From Alphaproteobacteria bacterium (GTDB taxonomy: Bacteria; Pseudomonadota; Alphaproteobacteria; Rhodobacterales; Rhodobacteraceae): a DNA stretch of 5,069 nt. The stretch spans positions 1-5,069 of the forward strand of contig RFKM01000264.1 in assembly GCA_003694465.1 (NCBI GenBank), given 5' to 3'. A program made the translations under genes and the position numbers. The notes under the pieces are model-generated. The model was not told where the DNA came from, did no database searches, and saw only the letters and a list, made by a program, of their open reading frames with translations. Positions 1 to 5,069 of the stretch are shown here, piece after piece (position 1 is the first letter of the stretch; each line of letters begins with the position of its first letter).

Positions 1-371
1 AGCCGCTGGTGCTGGCGCAATGGCGGCAGATGCCGGTGTTCGGCCTGCCCGGAAACCCGGTTTCGGCCTTCGTCACCGCGCTGCTCTTCGCCCGGCCGTC
101 GCTTTCGGTGCTGGGGGGCGGGCGCTGGCTCGAGCCGATCGGCTTCACGGTTCCGGCCGCCTTTTCGCTGGCCAAGCGCAAGGGACGGCGCGAATTCCTG
201 CGCGCCCGGCTCGATACCGAGGGGCGGGCCGAGCTGTTCCGGTCCGACAGTTCGGGAATGATCTCGTCGCTGGCCTGGGCCGAGGGGCTCGTCGAAATCA
301 GCGAAGACGCGCAGGAGATCGCGCCGGGCGATCAGGTCTCGTTCCTTCCGCTTTCCGGTTTCGGCCTGTAG
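1..371 (+). CDS. moeA: Molybdopterin molybdotransferase MoeA, C-terminal part (5' truncated by window edge)
   Basis: The reading frame is open from base 3 to a TAG stop at 369-371, giving about 122 residues of the C-terminal part of a cytoplasmic MoeA. In this family MoeA inserts molybdate into adenylylated molybdopterin in the last step of molybdenum cofactor synthesis. The family signature LPGNPVSA is visible at about bases 45-68; it ends the MoCF-binding (MogA-like) domain. A hydrophobic helix follows, then a beta-rich C-terminal domain IV containing KRKGRREFLRARL and SSGMISSLAWAEGLVEI. Those two stretches resemble the MoeA variant common as a second paralogue in alphaproteobacteria more than the classical E. 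coli type; that is from memory, not alignment. The start and N-terminal domains lie outside the window. The stop is 10 bases from the stop of the convergent minus-strand gene. Confidence 0.9.
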   Translation, partial: PLVLAQWRQMPVFGLPGNPVSAFVTALLFARPSLSVLGGGRWLEPIGFTVPAAFSLAKRKGRREFLRARLDTEGRAELFRSDSSGMISSLAWAEGLVEISEDAQEIAPGDQVSFLPLSGFGL

Positions 372-390
372 GGCGAAACGCTCAGCCGAA
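360..390. terminator. Small inverted repeat spanning both stop codons of convergent genes; weak bidirectional terminator candidate
   Basis: TTCGGC at 360-365 is complementary to GCCGAA at 385-390. The intervening loop contains a second small stem, GCG (373-375) with CGC (379-381) around AAA. The structure covers the TAG of the moeA end and the TGA of the minus-strand gene. It has only 6 plus 3 base pairs and no T-run on either strand, so it is at best a weak terminator and may be coincidental in GC-rich DNA. Confidence 0.25.
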
Positions 391-1419
391 GGTGTGCGTG
401 ACCCGACCGATCAGCATGAAGGCGCGGGCGGTGCGGGTGGTTCCGAAACGGGCCAGCTGCTCGTCGGACAGGTCCGGCTCCACGGCAACCAGCATCTCGT
501 CGAAGCGGCGCAGGAAATGGTGGGCGGCATCGCGGAAAATCGGGTCTTCCCGCATCCGCCCGGCAGTCAGCGCCAGCGAGGAGCGGTCGCGGATGCCGCC
601 CAGCGGCGCCACCGCCCGGCCACGCTCCCCGGCGGCAAAACGCCGCCAGACCTCTGGGCGGGCAATGTCGGGGCGCAGATCGTCCATGTAGATCCCGTCC
701 TGTGCCAGCAGGGTCAGCACGTCCTGCGCTGCCTGGATCAGCGAGGCCACCTTGCGATCGGCCAGAGCCCGGCGCAGGGCGGCAAACCCGGCCTCGTCCT
801 CGGCATTCTCGGGGAAGTTGATCGCCCGGATCAGATCGTCGGGCGAGACTGGGGCCGATGCCGGAGCTGCCCCGGTTTCAAGCGCCAGTTCCGGCTGGCC
901 ATCGGCGGTTTCGGCGGCGGCTGGCTCCGGCACCGTCTTCATCGGGCGCGGCGGGGCAAGGCGCGATTCCATCGCCGGGCGGGCCGAAACGAAGGTGGCG
1001 AGGGCATCTTCGGTGCGCTGCTGTTTCTCGGCGATTTCCTCGAGCTTTCGGGTCAGATCGAGCGGGCGCTGGCCAAGGACATGGGCGTGCTGCGCCTCGA
1101 CGAAGCTCTGCCGCATGGCGTTGAGCGCCGCCTGCAGGCGGGCGCTTTCCTCGCGCATGATCCGCGCCGAACGCGCCGCCGAGGCCGCCAGCCAGAGCAC
1201 CGCCACCGGCAGGGCAACCGCCACAAGCGTGACGACGAAGCGCAGGGCGTCGGGGGCCTTTTCCGGGTTGGCCCCCGCGAAGATGAAATAGGCCACGCAG
1301 CCCAGAAGCCACAGAACCGAGAGCACCAGCGCCATGACCTCGCTGAGCCCGAGGCGGCGCTTCGGGCTGCGGCCGAACATGCTGAAATCGGCCTGACGGT
1401 CTTGTCTTTCAGCGGCCAT
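382..1419 (-). CDS. Conserved membrane-anchored coiled-coil protein of unknown function
   Basis: This 345-residue protein starts at ATG 1419-1417, preceded by GGAGG with a 5-base spacer, and ends in TGA at 384-382. I do not recognise a named family or function. The order seen is: a short charged N-terminus with a KRR patch (about 20-22); two hydrophobic helices at about 25-48 and 61-83, which suggest an inner-membrane hairpin; a charged, helical, probably coiled-coil stretch at about 84-145; and an Ala/Pro-rich low-complexity linker at about 148-192. A compact C-terminal domain follows (about 193-345), with motifs such as DGIYMDDLRPD, RPEVWRRFAAGERG, GGIRDRSSLALTAGRMR and DAAHHFLRRFD. That domain matches my memory of a conserved hypothetical protein of Rhodobacterales and should be cytoplasmic. 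Its start is 20 bases after the greA stop on the same strand, so the two are probably co-transcribed. No catalytic motif is evident. Confidence 0.85.
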   Translation of the reverse strand: MAAERQDRQADFSMFGRSPKRRLGLSEVMALVLSVLWLLGCVAYFIFAGANPEKAPDALRFVVTLVAVALPVAVLWLAASAARSARIMREESARLQAALNAMRQSFVEAQHAHVLGQRPLDLTRKLEEIAEKQQRTEDALATFVSARPAMESRLAPPRPMKTVPEPAAAETADGQPELALETGAAPASAPVSPDDLIRAINFPENAEDEAGFAALRRALADRKVASLIQAAQDVLTLLAQDGIYMDDLRPDIARPEVWRRFAAGERGRAVAPLGGIRDRSSLALTAGRMREDPIFRDAAHHFLRRFDEMLVAVEPDLSDEQLARFGTTRTARAFMLIGRVTHTFG

Positions 1420-1439
1420 GTGCCCCTCCGATGGGCGGT

Positions 1440-1910
1440 TCAGACGAACTCGATCGACACGATCTCGTAGCTCTTTTCGCCGCCCGGCGTCCGCACTTCT
1501 ACCGAATCACCTTCTTCCTTGCCGATCAATGCCCGCGCCAGCGGCGACTTGATGTTGAGCTTGCCCTTCTCGAGATCGGCCTCGGGCTCGCCCACGATCT
1601 GATAGGTGCGCTCTTCATCGGTGTCTTCGTCGACGAGCGTCACCGTGGCGCCGAACTTCACGCCTCCCGAAAGTTTCGTCGGGTCGATCACCTCGGCCAG
1701 GGCAAGAATGGCTTCCAGCTCCTTGACCCGCCCCTCGATGAAGCTCTGCTTCTCGCGCGCTGCATGATACTCGGCATTTTCCGACAGGTCCCCATGGGCG
1801 CGCGCCTCGGCGATGGCCTTGATGACCGCCGGCCGGTCGACCGTCTTCAGCGCCTTCAATTCCTCGTTCAGCGCGGCGTGCCCCGCGCGGGTGATCAGTA
1901 TCTTTTCCAT
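1440..1910 (-). CDS. greA: Transcription elongation factor GreA
   Basis: This 156-residue protein is the usual length for GreA, which enters the RNA polymerase secondary channel and stimulates cleavage of backtracked RNA in stalled complexes. Residues about 1-75 form the N-terminal coiled-coil hairpin. The tip motif [10 protein letters not shown] (39-48) keeps acidic residues D41 and E44, which in E. coli GreA coordinate the catalytic magnesium. Residues about 83-156 are the FKBP-like C-terminal domain, including [14 protein letters not shown] (122-135). The chosen start is ATG 1910-1908, with AGGA about 10 bases upstream. The frame stays open upstream to 2048, but the extra 46 residues do not resemble GreA and would run through the intergenic hairpin. 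The stop TGA is at 1442-1440. It heads a probable two-gene unit with the downstream membrane protein. I could not identify its promoter with confidence. Confidence 0.97.
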   Translation of the reverse strand: MEKILITRAGHAALNEELKALKTVDRPAVIKAIAEARAHGDLSENAEYHAAREKQSFIEGRVKELEAILALAEVIDPTKLSGGVKFGATVTLVDEDTDEERTYQIVGEPEADLEKGKLNIKSPLARALIGKEEGDSVEVRTPGGEKSYEIVSIEFV

Positions 1911-1987
1911 CGGGCGGTATTCCTGTTCGTCGCGGGACGGCACGGGAAATTCCTGCGCCTGCCCCAATATCGTCGAATTCTTCATGC

Positions 1988-2014
1988 AGAACGCCCCGGA
2001 GCGGGGCGCGTTCT
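1988..2014. terminator. Strong GC-rich hairpin in the greA/PAP2 divergent intergenic region; terminator or attenuator candidate
   Basis: CGCCCCG (1992-1998) pairs perfectly with CGGGGCG (2002-2008) around a GAG loop. The arms extend by four more pairs, AGAA (1988-1991) with TTCT (2011-2014), if bases 2009-2010 are bulged. The shape is that of an intrinsic terminator stem, but only a short TTCT tail follows on either strand. It sits 81 bases upstream of the greA start codon, and 33 bases separate the end of the outer stem from the PAP2-family start. So it lies in the leader of whichever transcript starts beyond it. Whether it terminates, attenuates or insulates the divergent genes cannot be decided from sequence. 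Confidence 0.55.
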
Positions 2015-2035
2015 CCCCGAAAGAAAAGCATTCTC

Positions 2036-2041
2036 GAGAGG
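2036..2041 (+). promoter_or_regulatory. Ribosome binding site of the PAP2-family gene
   Basis: GAGAGG lies 6 bases before ATG 2048 and supports that start. It overlaps the 8-bp palindrome TCTCGAGA (2032-2039). I read the palindrome as incidental. Confidence 0.6.
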
Positions 2042-2047
2042 TTTGCA

Positions 2048-3043
2048 ATGGCCTTGTTGGCGCGAATCACCTTCTTCTACCTTCTCGCCGGCAGCCTCGT
2101 CGTGACCGTGTTCCGCGACGACCCGCTGCGCCTGCTCGGCGAGATCGCCCAGCGCCTGCCGGCCTCTCTGACGCTCTTCGTGACGATCGGAAGCTGGGCG
2201 CTGCCGGTGCTCGGCCTGATGCTGGCCTTCGTGCCCCGGGGCGACCGGCTGCGCCGGCTGAGCCAGGCGGTGGTGGCAGTATTCCTCTCGATGGCCTTCT
2301 TCCTTGTCTTCACCATGCTCAAGACCACCATGCCGCACATCCAGCCCTTCTGGGCCGACGGCATGCTCGCCGCCACCGACCGGGCGCTGCATTTCGGCCA
2401 TGATCCCTGGGCGCTGGCCCACCGGCTCGAGCCCTGGATCGACGCTGCCCTGGCCGGCCGGATCTATTTCGACCTGTGGGCCATGCCGGCCATGTTCCTG
2501 CCCGTGCTGCTGATCCTGACCGATGGCGATGCCGAGCGGGTCAATCGTTTCATCCGGCTGCACGCCTTCGCCTGGATCGTGCTTGGCAACATCGTCGCCC
2601 TGGCGCTGCTCTCGGCAGGGCCGGTCTATCACGACCGTCTGCTCGGCGGCGACGGTTTCGCCGGCCTCGCCCATGCCCTGGCGCAGTCCGGCGTGGCCGA
2701 CAGCCGGATGGGCGCCATTCAGGAGCGGCTCTGGCAGGCCTATGTCACCGGCGCGCAGGAGGCCGGATCGGGCATCTCGGCCTTCCCCTCGGTGCATCTC
2801 GCCATGGCAACGGTCATCGCCCTTTACCTCTATGACCGCTGGCGCTTTCTTGCGCCGATGAGCGTGGCGCTTGTTGCAACCTACCTTTTCCTCTCGGTCT
2901 ATCTCGGCTGGCACTATGCGATCGACGGCTATTTCTCCATCGCCGCGGTGACCGGCGTCTGGGCCTGGCTGCGCCGGCGCGAGGCCCTCCGCAGTGCGGT
3001 TTCCAGCACCGACCCCGCCGGGGCGCTCGTCGCCGCCGAGTAA
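2048..3043 (+). CDS. PAP2-superfamily membrane protein, Aur1-like (PAP2_3 type) lipid phosphatase/phosphotransferase
   Basis: This 331-residue multi-pass inner-membrane protein has hydrophobic segments at about 5-21, 42-62, 72-91, 142-158, 172-191, 247-263, 268-286 and 292-308. Two PAP2 catalytic motifs are clear: FPSVH (246-250, with H250) and GWHYAIDGY (287-295, with H289 and D293). In this superfamily one histidine forms the phospho-enzyme and the other acts as acid/base with the aspartate. The classical KxxxxxxRP first motif is absent. Instead there is [14 protein letters not shown] (91-104) followed by ALHFGHDPW (113-121), and later [10 protein letters not shown] (189-198). I associate this pattern with the Aur1/inositol-phosphorylceramide-synthase-like PAP2_3 branch. 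The four-residue spacing from H289 to D293 fits Aur1. The likely role is dephosphorylation or headgroup transfer on a membrane lipid phosphate; the substrate is unknown. Start ATG 2048 has a good ribosome binding site. The gene is divergent from greA and stands alone or is weakly linked to the next gene. Confidence 0.85.
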   Translation: MALLARITFFYLLAGSLVVTVFRDDPLRLLGEIAQRLPASLTLFVTIGSWALPVLGLMLAFVPRGDRLRRLSQAVVAVFLSMAFFLVFTMLKTTMPHIQPFWADGMLAATDRALHFGHDPWALAHRLEPWIDAALAGRIYFDLWAMPAMFLPVLLILTDGDAERVNRFIRLHAFAWIVLGNIVALALLSAGPVYHDRLLGGDGFAGLAHALAQSGVADSRMGAIQERLWQAYVTGAQEAGSGISAFPSVHLAMATVIALYLYDRWRFLAPMSVALVATYLFLSVYLGWHYAIDGYFSIAAVTGVWAWLRRREALRSAVSSTDPAGALVAAE

Positions 3044-3103
3044 CCCTCGCGCCGGCCCGACTCGCCCGCCGGAATGACGCCACGGCCCGTTTCCCATGAA
3101 CGA

Positions 3104-3132
3104 TTGACCGCAAAACGGCGGGCGGCTATCGA
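3104..3132 (+). promoter_or_regulatory. Sigma-70-like promoter for the ETF-ubiquinone oxidoreductase gene
   Basis: TTGACC (3104-3109) is followed after exactly 17 bases by TATCGA (3127-3132). Both boxes are close to the housekeeping consensus (TTGACA / TATAAT; the -10 box matches less well). A transcript would begin near 3139-3140, leaving a leader of about 20 bases that contains the ribosome binding site. This is a pattern match with no experimental support, but position and spacing are good and AT-rich hexamers are scarce in this GC-rich gap. Confidence 0.5.
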
Positions 3133-3146
3133 GTGCGAAACCGCGC

Positions 3147-3153
3147 AGGGAGG
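3147..3153 (+). promoter_or_regulatory. Ribosome binding site that decides the ETF-QO start
   Basis: AGGGAGG ends directly against the in-frame ATG at 3154 but lies 6 bases before a second in-frame ATG at 3160. The spacing therefore favours 3160 as the real start. A further in-frame upstream GTG at 3133 lacks such a site. Confidence 0.7.
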
Positions 3154-3159
3154 ATGGCG

Positions 3160-4809
3160 ATGGCCGAGATTGAACGCGAAGCGATGGAAGTCGACGTTGT
3201 CATCGTCGGGGCAGGGCCGGCCGGCCTTTCGGCGGCGATCCGTCTCAAGCAGATCAACCCGGAGCTGAACGTCGTTCTGCTGGAAAAGGGCTCGGAAGTC
3301 GGCGCCCACATCCTCTCGGGCGCGGTGTTCGACCCGGTCGGGCTGGATGCGCTGATCCCCGACTGGAAGGAGAAGAACGCCCCGGTAAAGACCGAGGTGA
3401 CGAAGGACGAGTTCCTGATGCTTTCCGAGAAGGGCGGCTTCTCGATCCCCACCTGGCCGATGCCGCCGCTGATGTCGAACCACGGCAAATACATCGTCTC
3501 GATGGGGCTGGTGACGCGCTGGCTGGCCGAGCAGGCCGAGGAGCTTGGCGTCGAAATCTATCCCGGCATGTCGTGCTCCGAGCTGGTGCTGCGCGAGGAC
3601 GGATCGGTCAAGGGGGTGGTTGCCGGCGAATTCGGCAAGAACCCCGACGGAACCCCCGGCCCGGCCTACGAGCCCGGCATGGAACTGCACGGCAAATACG
3701 TCTTCCTCGCCGAGGGCGCGCGCGGCTCGCTCTCCAAGCAGGTGATGCACCGCTTCAACCTCTGCGACGGGCGCGATTTCCAGAAATTCGGCATCGGCAT
3801 GAAGGAAATCTGGGAGATCGACCCGGCCAAACACGACGAAGGCCGCGTCACCCACCTGATGGGCTGGCCGCTGGGCAAGAACGCGTCGGGCGGCGGCTTC
3901 ATCTACCATGCCGAGAACAACCAGCTGTTCCTCGGGCTGATCGTGCACCTCAATTACGAGAACCCGCACCTCTACCCCTACATGGAATTTCAGCGGATGA
4001 AGCATCATCCGAAGGTCAAGGCCCTGCTCGAGGGCGGCAAGCGCGTGGCCTATGGCGCGCGCGCCGTCAGCGCCGGCGGCTGGCAGTCGATGCCGAAATC
4101 GGTCTTCCCCGGCGGTGCCCTGCTCGGCGACAGCGTCGGGCTGGTGAACTATGCCCGCATCAAGGGCAACCACAACGCCATGCTCTCGGGCATTGCCGCC
4201 GCCGAGGCCGCCGCCGAGGCGATCGCCGCCGGGCGCGAGGGCGACGTGCTCGAGGCCTACGAGGTGAACCTGCGCACCGGTCCGGTCGCCGCCGACCTCA
4301 AGCCGGTGCGCAACGTCAAGCCGCTGATGACGCGCTTCGGCCTGCGCGTCGGCCTGATGCTCGGCGGTTTCGACATGTGGTTCCAGACCATCTTCAAGGT
4401 CTCGCTCTTCGGCACGCTGCATCACAAGAAGTCGGATTCCGCGGCCACCGGCAAGGCGCGCGATTTCCCGAAGATCGACTACCCGAAGCCCGACGGCAAG
4501 ATCTCCTTCGACCGGCTGACCAACGTTGCCTTTTCGGCCACCAACCACGAGGAAAGCCAGCCCTGCCACCTCAAGCTGGCCGATCCGGAGATTCCGATCC
4601 GGGTGAACCTGCCGGAATACGACGAGCCGGCGCAGCGCTATTGCCCGGCCGGCGTCTACGAGGTGATCGAGGGGGAGCAGGGGCCGAAGTTCCAGATCAA
4701 CTTCCAGAACTGCGTGCACTGCAAGACCTGCGACATCAAGGACCCGAGCCAGAACATCACCTGGACGGTGCCGCAGGGGGGCGACGGGCCGAACTACGGC
4801 AACATGTGA
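3160..4809 (+). CDS. Electron transfer flavoprotein-ubiquinone oxidoreductase (ETF-QO, ETFDH homologue)
   Basis: This 549-residue protein is full length for bacterial ETF-QO. It takes electrons from reduced ETF, loaded by acyl-CoA and other flavin dehydrogenases, and reduces ubiquinone at the cytoplasmic face of the inner membrane. The N-terminal FAD dinucleotide fold is VDVVIVGAGPAGLSAA (11-26), with the acidic end of the second strand at LLEKGSEVGAHILSG (40-54). A second FAD contact region is GDSVGLVN (323-330) and RIKGNHNAMLSG (333-344). The segment GLRVGLMLGGFDMWFQ (394-409) is the hydrophobic, membrane-surface quinone-site region. The C-terminus binds one [4Fe-4S] cluster through C495 (in RYCPAGVY) and C518, C521 and C524 (in NCVHCKTCDIKDP). 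Y500 and T523 match the conserved tyrosine and threonine near the cluster in studied ETF-QOs. The protein ends with the family's GDGPNYGNM. All key residues are present. No etfA or etfB lies in the window. Confidence 0.98.
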   Translation: MAEIEREAMEVDVVIVGAGPAGLSAAIRLKQINPELNVVLLEKGSEVGAHILSGAVFDPVGLDALIPDWKEKNAPVKTEVTKDEFLMLSEKGGFSIPTWPMPPLMSNHGKYIVSMGLVTRWLAEQAEELGVEIYPGMSCSELVLREDGSVKGVVAGEFGKNPDGTPGPAYEPGMELHGKYVFLAEGARGSLSKQVMHRFNLCDGRDFQKFGIGMKEIWEIDPAKHDEGRVTHLMGWPLGKNASGGGFIYHAENNQLFLGLIVHLNYENPHLYPYMEFQRMKHHPKVKALLEGGKRVAYGARAVSAGGWQSMPKSVFPGGALLGDSVGLVNYARIKGNHNAMLSGIAAAEAAAEAIAAGREGDVLEAYEVNLRTGPVAADLKPVRNVKPLMTRFGLRVGLMLGGFDMWFQTIFKVSLFGTLHHKKSDSAATGKARDFPKIDYPKPDGKISFDRLTNVAFSATNHEESQPCHLKLADPEIPIRVNLPEYDEPAQRYCPAGVYEVIEGEQGPKFQINFQNCVHCKTCDIKDPSQNITWTVPQGGDGPNYGNM

Positions 4810-4837
4810 GCGCCGGGCGCCCGCGCCGCGCCCCGGC

Positions 4838-4871
4838 CCCCGCCGGCGGCGTTGACGTTGCGCCGGCGGGG
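4838..4871. terminator. 11-bp perfect hairpin downstream of the ETF-QO gene; terminator candidate without T-run
   Basis: CCCCGCCGGCG (4838-4848) pairs perfectly with CGCCGGCGGGG (4861-4871) around a 12-base loop. It lies 29 bases after the ETF-QO stop codon. This is very stable, but no T-run follows on the plus strand, so it would act as a non-canonical terminator or 3'-end stabiliser. Its right arm overlaps the candidate promoter of the next gene. A second small GC palindrome, CGGGCGCCCG, lies at 4814-4823, closer to the stop. Confidence 0.5.
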
Positions 4872-4886
4872 CGGCCCGACTAGATA
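4858..4886 (+). promoter_or_regulatory. Candidate sigma-70-like promoter for the exported TPR-type protein
   Basis: TTGCGC (4858-4863) is followed after 17 bases by TAGATA (4881-4886), a good -10 match. The start of transcription would be near 4893, about 24 bases before the TTG start codon. The -35 box is weak and falls inside the hairpin right arm, so this is tentative. Confidence 0.35.
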
Positions 4887-4903
4887 GGTGGGGATGGCAC
4901 GTC

Positions 4904-4910
4904 GAGGGGG
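4904..4910 (+). promoter_or_regulatory. Ribosome binding site supporting a TTG start
   Basis: GAGGGGG sits 6 bases before TTG 4917-4919. The same frame is closed upstream by TAG at 4881-4883, with no ATG or GTG between that stop and the signal-peptide coding sequence. TTG is therefore the only sensible start class. A second TTG at 4923 would be 12 bases from this site and is less likely. Confidence 0.6.
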
Positions 4911-4916
4911 TTCGTT

Positions 4917-5069
4917 TTGCATTTGACCAGTTTCCTGCGTCCGGCGGCACTTGCCCTGGGCCTGATGGCCGGTGCCGGTCCGGCCCTTGCCGTCGATGGC
5001 CTTGCCGGCCCCTATCTCGCCACGCGCATTGCCGAAACCGATCGCGACTATCAGGCCTATGTCAACTAC
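4917..5069 (+). CDS. Exported protein, probably TPR-repeat family, N-terminal part (3' truncated by window edge)
   Basis: Fifty-one codons are visible from TTG 4917 to the window end, with no stop. Residues 1-25 form a Sec-type signal peptide: a short N-region with one arginine (R8), a hydrophobic core rich in Ala, Leu and Gly, and a GPALA cleavage site before V26. There is no lipobox cysteine, so a soluble periplasmic or secreted protein is expected. The mature start, GLAGPYLATRIAETDRDYQA (28-47), resembles the first helix of exported tetratricopeptide-repeat proteins that I recall downstream of ETF-QO genes in Rhodobacterales. The TPR assignment rests on that resemblance, because the repeats themselves are off the edge. 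The gene is co-directional with the ETF-QO gene but probably has its own promoter. The TTG start and short visible length make it easy to miss. Confidence 0.7.
   Translation, partial: MHLTSFLRPAALALGLMAGAGPALAVDGLAGPYLATRIAETDRDYQAYVNY

Noticed and set aside
394..1470. A 358-codon open frame on the plus strand opposite the unknown membrane protein
   Set aside because: It is low-complexity, Gly/Arg/His-rich, and has no recognisable domain. The minus-strand frame has a good ribosome binding site, membrane helices and a structured C-terminal domain.
1911..2048. In-frame upstream extension of greA by 46 residues
   Set aside because: GreA proteins start with the MEKILIT-like sequence coded from 1910. 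The extension has no family similarity, would translate the hairpin region, and would remove almost all the divergent intergenic space.
3052..3072. Possible terminator after the PAP2-family gene (CCGGC with GCCGG)
   Set aside because: It has only 5 base pairs with an 11-base loop and no T-run. Such matches are expected by chance at this GC content.
1982..3097. A 371-codon open frame on the minus strand opposite the PAP2-family gene
   Set aside because: It is antisense to a protein with intact PAP2 motifs and membrane helices. Its composition is typical of a GC-rich shadow frame.
4186..4242. Repetitive GCC/GAG-rich stretch resembling a short tandem repeat
   Set aside because: It encodes an Ala/Glu-rich helix (AAAEAAAEAIAAG) that belongs to the conserved ETF-QO fold; the repetition is codon bias.
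4852..4857. TTGACG in the hairpin loop as a -35 box for the exported-protein gene
   Set aside because: It is a good hexamer, but it is 23 bases from TAGATA, too far for a sigma-70 promoter. The weaker TTGCGC at 4858 has the correct 17-base spacing.
2929..4950. A 673-codon open frame on the minus strand opposite the ETF-QO gene
   Set aside because: It lies antisense to a gene with unmistakable ETF-QO motifs. Its translation is rich in Arg, His, Ala and Gly without domain motifs, as expected from GC-biased third positions of the real gene.

Overview
The window is GC-rich DNA with dense, strongly coding-biased genes. It looks like an alphaproteobacterium, most likely a member of the Rhodobacterales (Paracoccaceae/Roseobacteraceae). 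This rests on the ETF-ubiquinone oxidoreductase sequence style, on a membrane-anchored protein of unknown function beside greA that I associate with this order, and on a TPR-type exported protein following the ETF-QO gene. The assignment comes from recognising families, not from a search. I see no phage, transposon, CRISPR, tRNA or rRNA, and the region reads as ordinary core chromosome.

Layout, left to right. Bases 1-371 (+) are the 3' end of a moeA-type molybdenum cofactor gene. It converges on a two-gene minus-strand unit with only 10 bases between the stop codons. That unit is greA (1440-1910), then 20 bases, then a membrane protein of unknown function (382-1419). A 137-base divergent intergenic region (1911-2047) carries a strong GC-rich hairpin. 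It separates greA from a plus-strand gene for a multi-pass PAP2/Aur1-like enzyme (2048-3043). A 116-base gap holds a good sigma-70-like promoter and a strong ribosome binding site for the ETF-ubiquinone oxidoreductase gene (3160-4809). A further 107-base gap has an 11-bp hairpin and a candidate promoter. It leads into the start of an exported, probably TPR-containing protein that runs off the right edge (4917-5069) and appears to begin with TTG.

Functionally the genes form no single pathway. GreA serves transcription, the ETF-QO feeds electrons from acyl-CoA and amine oxidation into the quinone pool, the PAP2-like protein probably handles a membrane lipid phosphate or headgroup, and MoeA inserts molybdenum. 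I found no convincing novel system. The most useful leads are the unknown greA-linked membrane protein, the hairpin in the greA leader/divergent region, and the Aur1-like features of the PAP2 protein. The very long open frames antisense to the real genes (for example about 2 kb opposite the ETF-QO gene) are GC-bias shadows.
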